Below are positions 32,007-42,100 of a stretch of 64,000 nt of DNA, piece by piece; the stretch's first letter is position 1, and every line of letters starts with the position of its first letter. A program made the position numbers and the translations under genes. A model generated the notes under the pieces. That model was given only the letters and a program-made list of their open reading frames with translations, was not told where the DNA came from and made no database searches. Source of the stretch: Volutella citrinella (Eukaryota; Ascomycota; Sordariomycetes; Hypocreales; Nectriaceae); NCBI GenBank assembly GCA_034401135.1, contig JAWZSP010000002.1, forward strand, positions 5,612,740-5,676,739. Direction: 5' to 3'.

Positions 32007-34283
32007 ATTGAGGCAGCCGGGAATTAGGCTTTAAAAGGGTATTTTTCTAATTAACTAAAGCAGCTTACTAATTGCAGGAAGGTCTATAAGCAGCTAGAAG
32101 AGGCGTCGACTTTTTAAAGAGGGAGAGAGCAGAGATTAATATACTATATTACTAGGAGCTACCTTTTAGTTTACAGGGAATATATAGTTAAGTACTACCT
32201 TACTACTCTTTTAATATCTATTACTTTATATATTAATCTTTTTAAAACTATTAAGTATAAGAAGACTAATAAAGAGTACTATAACTAACTATAATACTTA
32301 AGAATTACAGACTTAGTATACTATTAGCAGAGATACTAAAAAGTAAATAGATATCTTAACTAAGTTCTTAAAGTTAGACCTCTTTTTATAATAAAAAGTA
32401 GTTAAGTAAAAGTAGAAAGATATCTAATTAATAAGGCTATAATACTATATTAAATATATAAAGCGAGGCTAGTAGTTAGATACTAAGTTAGTAGCTAAGT
32501 TTAAAAAAAATATTAAGAAGTATAAAAAGAAGGCAAAGTAACTAAGATTTAAGTAGTTATTAAAATACTTTATTAAATATTATAAAAAAGACTAGTTAGA
32601 GTTAATAACCTTTATTAATACTTTAAATATCTATTTTATTAATTACTTTTTATTTTTTAATATACTTAAGCTATAAACTAACTTAGTAAATACTAGCTTA
32701 TATATAGAGCCTTAATAATATTAAATTTATTACTTTAATAATAAAAGAATAAGAAAAACTAATACCTTATTAATATAGCTAGAGATAAAATAGTAGTTAA
32801 AAAATAATATAATAATATTAAAAGCTAGAATACTTAAAGTAATAAGAAAGCTAGCAGCTCTTTACTACTAATTAAGGATATTAATATAAGCCTACTTATA
32901 TAAATTTTAAGATATCTAAATATTATTTTTATAACTAGCTTAAGAACTATACTAAATTACTAAGCTATTAATCAGTCTTTTATTAAATTAGATAATATTA
33001 TTAATAAGCAGGGGATTACTTATAAACTAAGCTAAATTAAAATCTATTTTTAAAATATAAGATAATATTAACTTAGTAAAGATAGTATAGTTTAAATAAT
33101 AAGCAGGCCTTAAATAAGTAAATTAAAAGGTACTATAACTTAATATTATAAAGCTGCTTAATTAAATAGCTACTATCTTATACTTACTTAATTATTAAGC
33201 TACTTTTTTATTAAAAGCTAAGAATATATTAATAAGAGCTTATTTTAAGTATAAAAAGCTAGGGTATTATTATTCTAAGTATTTAAAAGTAAATTATAAG
33301 AAGTGTAAGAGTAATTAATATATTATAAATAGGTGCCTAAGAGTTAGTATACTAAATAATAAACTTATAATAATAAAGAAAAGGGCTATTTAATAAGAAG
33401 CTGAGCCTGTGTTAAGAGATAAAAAGGATAAAAATCTTAGCTTAATTTTTTTAATTATAGCTAATATTTAAATTAAAAAGTATTAGGAATAATAAAAAGT
33501 AAGAGTAATTTTTAATATAATAATTAAAATAGTCTTAATTATATAAACTTATACTAAAAGTACTAAGGGTTTATATTAGTAAAATAAATAAAGTAATATT
33601 ATTAAGTAATAACTAATATAAGTTACTATTATATTTAATAATAATTAAAAGTTATTAAATAATAGTAATTAAGATAATTAAGTTATATTAATAATTAAAA
33701 AGCTGCTTATATTAAATATATACTCTTTATAAATTTATATAGTTTATCCTAGTCTTTTATTATATAGCTTACTACTTATTTTTTATTTATTTTAGATTAC
33801 TAAGATTATAATAATAATTTAAGTAATCTATTTTTAATTAGTTTATTAAGTAAGGATTATAAAAATCACTTAGTAATTTTAATAATTTATTATTAATTAG
33901 CTATAGTTTATTTTTTAGGTTTTTTTATTTTATATATTTTATATAGGTATAATATATTAATATTAAGTTTTAATATAATGTTTTTTTTTAAAGTCTTAAT
34001 CTTAAGGCTAAATAAGTAACTTATATTAGTTTATTATATAAGTCTTATAAACTTAGACTTATAATTATTTTATACTAATTTATTATTATATTAAGTATAG
34101 CTTTTAAGTTTATTAAGACTTAGTAATATACTTTTTTTATTAATTATATTATTACTAAGAGTTTTATAATTAATATATTATATTTTTATTATTTTAAAAA
34201 TAAGTTAATATAATAATTTACTAAATATTTAAGTATAGAAACCCAGGTCAGGGTTAGGCCGACTTTAGGAAATCAAGGGGTAT
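32007..34283. mobile_element. RIP-bleached AT-rich repeat island
   Basis: About 2.2 kb made almost only of A/T with TAA, TAG and TTA everywhere and hardly any CpA, as RIP leaves behind. No ORF above 60 codons survives. Original element type not recognised. Its right end (from 34231) holds the start of the AGAAACCCAGGTC leader module found three more times downstream. Confidence 0.75.
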
Positions 34284-34285
34284 TT

Positions 34286-34619
34286 TGTTGGTGAGAATGA
34301 CAGGCCCAAACAAACACCAATAATTGTCAGTGTCCCCTGCAGAAACCTGCCGTAGGGTAACTGAACTTGGGCGAAAAGCGAAATTTTGCGTGACCTCCAG
34401 CAAGAGAACCTCGCAAGATAAACAAAATCTGAATTGACCAGCGATCTGATCAGACAGAAATGAAGGAGTCCCTGAACAGAAAAAGATTGAAAGAGGGGGA
34501 AAATTCTTGTTGATCTCAAGTACTGAGCGAACCTGCCCCTTTTAAGCTACTGACCCAAACGCCCAATTGACCAATCCAGCCCAACCACCAAAATGCCAAT
34601 GTGATCCAGCTGCCACACA
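34286..34619 (-). repeat. 3' LTR (element orientation)
   Basis: Begins TGTTGG and ends CACACA on the plus strand; same length and, by eye, same sequence as 46091-46424. Two further T bases upstream are shared by both copies. Confidence 0.93.
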
Positions 34620-34629
34620 CTCCTCCCCC
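34620..34629 (-). other. Polypurine tract
   Basis: GGGGGAGGAG on the minus strand, directly abutting the 3' LTR: the usual plus-strand primer position. Confidence 0.8.
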
Positions 34630-34698
34630 ATGGTCTGCATCATGTCCTCATGATCAGGCAGACCATGCCCCAAGCAAAGATATCCGAGCCAAGACTAA

Positions 34699-37200
34699 CT
34701 ACTGTCCACCAACATCCTCCATTTCCACATCCTCGTCTCCAGCGTCCTCCATGTCCTCGTCCTCGCCCGATCCCTGTTCCGCCACAACTTCCCGCAACAC
34801 CGGATTCGCCTTGATCAGGTTGCGGCTGCGATACCGCTCCGCCCGGCTGGGCTTGGGCTTTGCCTCTTGGGTCGCCCACGGTCGCGTCGCTTCGTGGAAG
34901 ATGAAGTCCCACTGACCAGGGTGAATCAGATTAGGCGGGACAAACGGCGCCCATGTGTATGTCGTAGTGCCAGGAACTGGGAACCCGTAGATGATTCGAT
35001 CCTCGACTGGGCACAGCGGTACCACTCCGTTCACAGCGCGCACCATCTCCTCAGCGGCCTGTCCAAGGGGCTGATCCTTCAGAGCCTCCTTGGTTGCCAG
35101 GGCGTCCTCTATGGTGCACGGCAACTTGAGTGCTCCGGCGATCTCGGGTGTGGAGGCGACGAGCTTCTTCAGAGGCACTTGGCCAGTCTCGGGGTCAATT
35201 CGCTGCCCATCTTCGTCCACCTCGACACGAGGTTCCCGTTTGACTCGGAAGCCTGGGCTCGACGCTCGTGATCCGGGTTGCGATGGCTCTGGTGTTGCCG
35301 TCAGTCTCTTCGGGGCTGGCGGTTGCGGCTGCCTGAAGAAGCTGTGGAAGGTGCTGTGCTTCATAACACCAGGCGGCGGAGGCTGATCCCACAGATCCGA
35401 CCCGGCTCGTGAGGGTGTTGAGCTACGCGACCTTCCTTCAGACCGATCGCGATCCTCCCCAACACCTGAGCGTGGTGTAGCTTGGCGCGTTCTGGTGCCA
35501 AACGTAGACACAGGCGGGGCCGGGGGCATGCCAGCAGCGGGCTCTCGACCAGCCGAGTCTGATCGCGACGGGGTTCGTCGATGGAAAGGGTTGGCCGGAA
35601 AGTAATGAGCGCTGGCTCGGTACCCGGGTGTAGGGCTGTCGGGCACATTCTCGACTGAGGGTTGAAGAGTCGCGATTGGCGGCTGGCTGTCGCCAAGAGG
35701 AGCTGGGGACTTCGCGGGAGGCGTTCCGATCAGATCAATAGAGCCCTGTCCGTCAGTGTTGAACTCCGATCGGGGCCTTTGCGGCACAGGGCCCTTCCAA
35801 GCAACGCCTCGGCTCTTCCACATGGCGAGTACCTCATCAGAAATCTTGGTGCGGACTCGAGCTTGCTGGTCAGCCGGCGGAGCGGAAGACCGCAGGAGAT
35901 TGGCACTGCTTGGATTCGGTCTGATCAGGTGGAGCGACGTCGGAGAGAAGGCATAGCGAAGCTTGTCAACCTTGAAGCAGAGGTGGCCGCCAAAGCTGGT
36001 AAAGAAGCGTTCGTCTCCATGGATCTCAGAAACGTCGATGAACTTGGTGACATGGCGCATGTAAGGGATCGAGTAAGGAATCTGCTCCTTGGTGATCTTC
36101 GGGAGTGTAAAGCCAAGATCCATAAGGGCCGCAGAGGTGAGCAGGGCGTAAACGATGTCGAGGCTCTCGTCGCGGTCGCCGGCAGCGTGATCGACAGTAG
36201 CCAGGACCCAGTCTCGAAGTCGGAATCGGAATGCAGGCTCGTGCTTCGGGCGGGTGCGATCAATCGTCAAGATAGCCTTCTTTGTGTGTTTGTCGAAATC
36301 CTCCGGGCCATAGCCTCGCAGGCCGCGTAGTGTCTGGAAGAGGCAAAAGACACTAAGGAATCCACACTCAAAGCCGTTGGGCTGATCGGATAGAGGTGGG
36401 ACAATCAGCTTGAAGTCGAAGGGCATTCCGAGAGAGGCAAGGGTCTCGCGCCAGACGTAGGCGAATTGGGCGGCATGAGGGCGGATCTGCTTTCTCATGG
36501 TGTCGAAGAAGTAAACGTGACCGACTACCCGATCGTACAGGAATGAACCCCAATGGGAACTGGCGAAGTTGACTAGACCAATGAAGAAAGGCTTGTCTCC
36601 CATGAGGTGGCGGACGCGGTCGGGGGCACCTAGGCCAGTGAAGGGGGTCTGCAAGGCTCGATTGGTACCGTGGGGGAGAAGCAAGTTGGAACCAGTTTCA
36701 CCGATCTTGGGGTTTGGGAAAGGCACGTTCCCCTCGATTCCAAGCACACCATCGCCGAAGGCCACTAGGTCTTCCATGCCGTACGAAACCATGCGAACGA
36801 AGGCCATCAGCTCAGTGTCCGATGCCCAGCCTTTGTCATTCATTTTGCCGATCGCGCTCCAGAGGCTACGGCAGTGCTCTGCCCAAACGTTGTCGGCGTG
36901 TTTGATCTCCTTAAAGTGGTCTCGCATAGGCACTTTGTCGAAGAGGGGGATGGCTAGTTTTGGGTCTGCGATCTCGAGGGTATTGTCAACAGGGTCCCAA
37001 GTCTCGCGAGGTTTGAAGAAGGCAGGTTGTCGGCGGTAGAGGTCAGTGAGGTTGCCAAACCGTTCCTCGACAGAGGTTCTTCCTGCCGGATCTTCTCCTT
37101 GAACCGAACCGAAGAGGAGCAGGGGATCGGTGCTTGCGCTGTAGCACCCTTGGGAGTTCTCCCACGCTGGGTTGACTTTCATGCCTCGGGTTCGCGACAT
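34699..37200 (-). CDS. Ulp1-like (C48-type) cysteine protease carried by the retrotransposon
   Basis: Intronless, 833 aa, same strand as gag-pol. Residues about 190-300 have the C48 layout: catalytic His216 in NFASSHWGSFLYD, Asp233 in VYFFDTM, and Gln273 with Cys279 in DQPNGFECGFLSVF. Ulp1 enzymes cleave SUMO or ubiquitin-like modifiers in the nucleus. The N-terminal part is unlike known domains. The region after about 480 is disordered, Pro/Ser/Arg-rich, and the end is acidic (EDEDMEDAGDEDVEMED). It sits where env lies in retroviruses and starts 332 bp from a divergent antisense gene. Inferred roles: desumoylation of host silencing factors or processing of element proteins. The triad is clear; substrate unknown. 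Confidence 0.82.
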   Translation of the reverse strand: MSRTRGMKVNPAWENSQGCYSASTDPLLLFGSVQGEDPAGRTSVEERFGNLTDLYRRQPAFFKPRETWDPVDNTLEIADPKLAIPLFDKVPMRDHFKEIKHADNVWAEHCRSLWSAIGKMNDKGWASDTELMAFVRMVSYGMEDLVAFGDGVLGIEGNVPFPNPKIGETGSNLLLPHGTNRALQTPFTGLGAPDRVRHLMGDKPFFIGLVNFASSHWGSFLYDRVVGHVYFFDTMRKQIRPHAAQFAYVWRETLASLGMPFDFKLIVPPLSDQPNGFECGFLSVFCLFQTLRGLRGYGPEDFDKHTKKAILTIDRTRPKHEPAFRFRLRDWVLATVDHAAGDRDESLDIVYALLTSAALMDLGFTLPKITKEQIPYSIPYMRHVTKFIDVSEIHGDERFFTSFGGHLCFKVDKLRYAFSPTSLHLIRPNPSSANLLRSSAPPADQQARVRTKISDEVLAMWKSRGVAWKGPVPQRPRSEFNTDGQGSIDLIGTPPAKSPAPLGDSQPPIATLQPSVENVPDSPTPGYRASAHYFPANPFHRRTPSRSDSAGREPAAGMPPAPPVSTFGTRTRQATPRSGVGEDRDRSEGRSRSSTPSRAGSDLWDQPPPPGVMKHSTFHSFFRQPQPPAPKRLTATPEPSQPGSRASSPGFRVKREPRVEVDEDGQRIDPETGQVPLKKLVASTPEIAGALKLPCTIEDALATKEALKDQPLGQAAEEMVRAVNGVVPLCPVEDRIIYGFPVPGTTTYTWAPFVPPNLIHPGQWDFIFHEATRPWATQEAKPKPSRAERYRSRNLIKANPVLREVVAEQGSGEDEDMEDAGDEDVEMEDVGGQ

Positions 37201-37532
37201 TTCGTCAGGCTTGGTGTAGCGGGTTCAAGGGCTCGATGATGGGTCTGATCAGGCAGAATGATGATGAAAATGAGGGAGAAAGAGAGGCAGTCTGTGTGCG
37301 TTGAGGAGTTGAAATGTTTGTTGCTGGAGAGGTGGTTTGCTTCTTCGCGCCGGGAAGAGAGCCGTCCTTTGAGCAGACTTATTGCCGTGATTCACTGCCA
37401 CTAGCCGCGCACCTGCCAGATCCGGCTCTTTGTCATTCATGCCTTTACCCTCTCTGCCCTTTCTCTGCTCTTCTCTTCTCTTTTTCCCTTCATCATCAAC
37501 TTCATCTTTGTTGTCGCGACGGCTTTGTCACG
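37201..37532. promoter_or_regulatory. Internal bidirectional promoter candidate of the retrotransposon
   Basis: 332 bp between the divergent starts of the Ulp1-like gene (minus) and the Cys-rich gene (plus). The right half is CT-rich (37441-37500), as in fungal core promoters. Inferred from arrangement. Confidence 0.45.
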
Positions 37533-38563
37533 ATGTCTTCGAACCGCAGCTCAGAGGCGCCCGAGGCTCCCCCTCGCCCGCGTATTGTTGTTGATCCTTA
37601 TGCCCTTGAAGAATTGCGTACCAAAGAGCGCAAAGATTTGCCGAACATCATCAAAGCTGTGAAGCCAGGGCTGCACGCTAAAGATTTCCGACCGACTCAT
37701 CGCCTTAACACTCGAGGCAATCGAACAGAGTTCATGACCGCCAAGGATACCGGCTTCAACAGCGCCAGCAATGTAATGCCCTTGTCTGATCATCCTGACC
37801 TTGTTGTGGCTAACCATTTTTCCTTTGGCAGACTTTCAGTTTCTTCGACGTGTGGATCTGCTCCCGCCTTGGCCTCGATCGCGCTGGTCAACCGATGTTT
37901 TGTCGTCTCGCTTTCCGAGGAGCTGACGACGAGGAGGTTCTCGAAAGCGCCTCTGGGTTCTGGCAGACCTCTATTGGCGACTCGTCCGACCTCCGTCATG
38001 CCGTTCGATACACCGCGAAGACTCTCCCGAATCCCGTCTACATCCCCGCCGAGTACGCCCATCCGAAGGGGTACTTCTTCGCTCAACTGAATGCCCGCCC
38101 AAATCACGTCAAGGCGCTCTTCATCGCGTGTTTCGGTCAGATCAACCCGCTGACTTGTCGCCACTGTGCCTCGACTTTCATGACGACTGTCACATCCTTC
38201 GGCGACCACATACTCTGGCCATTTCACGCTTGCATGTCGATTGCCGACTTCCACGGGGGTTCTTGCGCTAATTGCGTCTGGCGCGAGTGCCCTGATTGCA
38301 GCTGGTCCTTTATGCCTGGCTACCTCCCCACTCGCCGAGACGAAGGCCCTCTGCTTTATCCTCTGCGTGGTCGGGACACAATTCGTGAGGATGGTCATAA
38401 CCGCTACTATGAGGTCGATCCCATGAACCCTTCGAGTTGCCCTGAGATCACTTGTAATCTTCCCGCACTTGAGCCGATCCCTGAGGAGGATATGCAAGCG
38501 CGGCTTGAAACCGCTAGGGAGCGTTCTTGGGATGATTATATGACTGGGTTCCGCCATCTGTAA
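37533..38563 (+). CDS. Cys-rich DUF3716-like protein, antisense gene inside the retrotransposon
   Basis: Two exons, 37533-37772 and 37832-38563, coding for 323 aa. The 59-bp intron has GTAATG, GGCTAACC and GGCAG, and joining keeps frame. Start MSSNRSSE follows TCACGATG. The C-terminal half holds a zinc-binding-like array: CRHC (189-192), Cys214, CANC (225-228), Cys233 and Cys236, with GGSCANCVW, the pattern I know from fungal DUF3716 proteins. No signal peptide. It lies opposite to gag-pol and Ulp1, so its intron would not be spliced from the element's genomic RNA and can survive retrotransposition. Role unknown; a nucleic-acid- or protein-binding factor is plausible. Family name is from pattern memory. 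Confidence 0.75.
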
Positions 38564-39191
38564 GGGCTCTAGCAGTGGGACTGTTGCTTTTGGGTTGCTG
38601 GACATGGGATTTTCTTTGGGTTGGAGCTGGTTTGCTGTGTCCGATCGGGCCCATCCGCTTTTGTTCTTTGCGTCTGTCTTCATTCTGGGTCTTCAGGTTG
38701 CTTAAGTAGTGAGCGTCTTCGCTCTAAGAATGGAAAATTTTCTTCCCGGCACTCTGTGGTCTCCAGGCGTCGTTTCCTTTGTGCCCGTTCTGATCGTTCC
38801 AATATGTGTCTTCGCTGTGCGTCACATCTTGTCTAACTGATCGTCTTGGACTGTCGAGTTCCGCGCCTGAGCGTGTCTCACAGCGTCCTGGCTGGGGTCG
38901 GCTCGTGTCTTGGACAGTCTTGGGGCGTGTCCGGCGCTGTCGAGCCGCTTGTCTTAACGTGTCGCCGACAGTGTCCTCTGGTCGATCTGGCTTGTCTCGT
39001 CTCGTCCCAGCGGTTGTGGCCAGTTGTCGTCGTGTGTCAAAATTTTTCTGGGTAGGTCACCCAAGTCTTTTGGTGTGTGTTTTGGTCGCGTCTTGCCATC
39101 ACACCCATCCTCCCCGGTCAGCCACCACAGCTCCCGCACGCGTGAGCTGGCCTGTTCCTGTCTGATCGGGCAGAATCCTCCCCATCTCCGC
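38564..39191. other. Gap between antisense gene and pol end
   Basis: 628 bp, rich in G/T with many GTGTC and CTTGTCT words. It would hold both 3' ends (convergent Cys-rich gene and gag-pol). No ORF or structure recognised. Confidence 0.5.
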
Positions 39192-42100
39192 TTAGAGTTT
39201 GGAGTATTGGTCTCGCGCCGCTTTTGGCATCGTCGGCAGTTGGACCTCTACCCTATAACCAGGGCCTTTTCTTGGAGGAGGCATCCTTTCTTCCTCATCC
39301 ACAACCCCAGACTCGTCACTAAATGACGAGTCGCTTGCATCCGACTCATCATCACTGGATTCTAGAAGGCTTCCTTCCTCTTCCGAGAGGCTGTCGCTTT
39401 CTTTGTCCTGGTTTGTTTCGAGATTTGCAAGTTCTTCCTCGAGATTAAACCACCAGCCACTCTCATCTTGGATAAACTTCTTCAAATGTTCTCCATGGGT
39501 CGTGGTGGCCAGTTTGATCCCGTCAAGTGTTTCCAGCTGGTAGCTTGGCGATCCCTGGCTGTGCCTGTGTATTCTGAAGGGGCCCTGCCAGCGCGGTCGC
39601 ATTTTGGCCTCTGTCGACATGTCCTGGGATCTTGGCACATCGTACTTCAGCACTAGGTCTCCTTCCACCAACGGTTCTTTCCTGAGTGAGTGCAAATTGG
39701 TCTTGTCGGTCCGATCAGCCAGTTTCCTCCTAAATGCTGTTGCTTTTCGGATGGCTTCATTAACATCCTCCTCTTTCCTCTGGAGGACCTTGATCCTTCG
39801 CAGCAGCAAATCTTCAGAGCTCCTGACCTCATCCCAATTCACAGTCCTCCAGGTAGGGATCTTGACTTCGATCGGTAGTCTAGGTTCCCATCCATGAAGC
39901 AGGTAGAAGGCTGATCGTCCGTGGGATGCTCTGATCGCGGATCTGTCGGCTAAGAGGACTTCCTCCAGCTGGTCAACCCAGCACCCACCCAGCTTCTTGA
40001 GCGCATTTGTCAGGATGGAGTGCCCTCCTTCCACAATGCCATTAGCCTTCGGGTTATAGGCTGACGTCCAGATCACCCTGATCCCATAGTCCTCAAGTAC
40101 TCGCTTGAAGTCCTTCTTCGTTTCCTTCCCATTGTCGACAACTGCCTCTTGAGGCATGCCATACCTAAATATGACACGCTTGACGAAGGCCTTGAACGTT
40201 TTCACTGTGACTTTGCTCACGGCTTCGGCCTCAATCCACCCCATCAGATCACATCGTCCCTCGTAAAGGAACTTCTTTCCTTTTCGTGGAGGCATGTACT
40301 GGGCGTCGAAGTGGATCTTCTCCATTGGCCTCCCTGGCGTCGAAAAGCCGGCCTTTTCCCTTGGTCGCCTGGGATCATGCTCTTGGCATGTCGCACAGGC
40401 TGTCACTAATGAATATGCGTCTGATCGCATCGACTTCCAGTAGTACCTCCCTGCTGCTGAGTTGAAGGTCGCCTCTCGTCCTTTGTGCCCATTTTCAGTA
40501 TGGCAACATCGCAGGATCTCCCTCTGAGTCCCCCCGTCGTCAACCACTAGGACTGGGTCCGCATAAAGCCCGCCTGGCCTCTTCCATAAGTAACGCTTCT
40601 TTACCATGAACTTCGGGGCATTCCGCCTTATCTTGCGGTAGGCTTCAGGTGAAATTCCGGCGGGTCTTTCCAGCGTTTGAAGGTACCTCCCCATCACCTG
40701 GCATTCAGCTCCATAGCTCTGGTCCAGCTCCTTACTGTCGTCATCCAGGGTGATCGTATTAAGGTGAAGGTCGATAAACTGGTCCATGTCTCCTTCGACG
40801 TCCTGATCCATCTGGTCAGATGGACCGGGCTCCTTTCGGGACAGCCCGTCAGCCGCGCCATTCTTCTTTCCTGGGACATGCTTTGCAGTGAAGTCGAAAA
40901 GCATGATATAGCTTAGCCATCGGTTGATCAGGGCCCCGGGGACATCGTCTGCTCGCCCGTTCAACTGGTGAACCAGGACCTGGGAATCCGTTTCCAGGGT
41001 AAAAGGGACTCCATAGAGGTAGCCTCTCAGTCTCCGAAAGGCATGCAGAACTCCTTTGCATTCGCGCTTTGTCGCATCGTACCCTTGTTCTGCAGTCGTC
41101 CATACTCCTGATTCGTATCGAGCTGGCTTGCGCTTACCGTCCACAACTTGTAGGATCAGGGCTCCCCATCCACGAAGGCTGGCATCTACCATGAGTATAA
41201 TTTCACCGGCTCCTTCGCTGTAATCCAGCGTGATCAGGATGGGGGCAGTGACCAATCTCTCTTTGAGGACCTTCATAGCATCTTCCTGCTCAGGGCCCCA
41301 AACCCATTCGGCATCCTTCTTCAAGAGCTTAGTGAGAGGTATCGCGATCCAGGCGTAGCCCATCACCCAGATCCGGAAGAACCCTGTGACTCCTAGGAAT
41401 CCTCGTACTTGTGTAATGTCTTCGCAGGCTTTCCACTCCAGGATCTTGATGATCTTTTCCTCAGAGGGTTTCCGCCCGTTGTTGCCACACAGGTATCCCA
41501 CCAGAATTGCTGTTTCCTGACAGAACTGGGATTTTGCTGCTGAGATCGTGCAGCCAGAGAGCTCCACATTAAGAAGGGCCTTGTCCAGGTTGACCAGATG
41601 CTCCATGACGTATCGCCTTACGCCAGGAAGGCTCTCCTCCCCGCCGTAGTCAGTCGCTGGACCTCTAACTGCAATGTCGTCAAGGTAGGCCCGGCATACG
41701 TCAGGGATCAGATCAAACAGAATCCTGGTCATAATCCTTGAGAACTGAGCTACCGAGTTGGTGGCTCCCTGTGGGAGTCGACACACCCGCAGTAGCCCCA
41801 GAGGTGTCATGAACGACGTCATATCCCGGCTCTTCTCATCCAAGGGGACCTGATCATAACCGGAAAAGAAATCCAGGACGCTGGTGATCTTGCATTGCGC
41901 AAAGTCGGCTGAGAATTCATCGGTATTAGGCGGACTCATGGCGTCTTTGATCGTAAACGCATTGTACTTCGTCGCCGAATTGATCAGTCGCAGGCCGCCG
42001 TCTTTCTTCTGAACCAGGAACCAAGGGTTGCGGTACGACCCATGACTTTCCTCCAGGACCCCTCGTTCCAGTCGGGCCCTCAAGAGGTCGATCACTTTAT

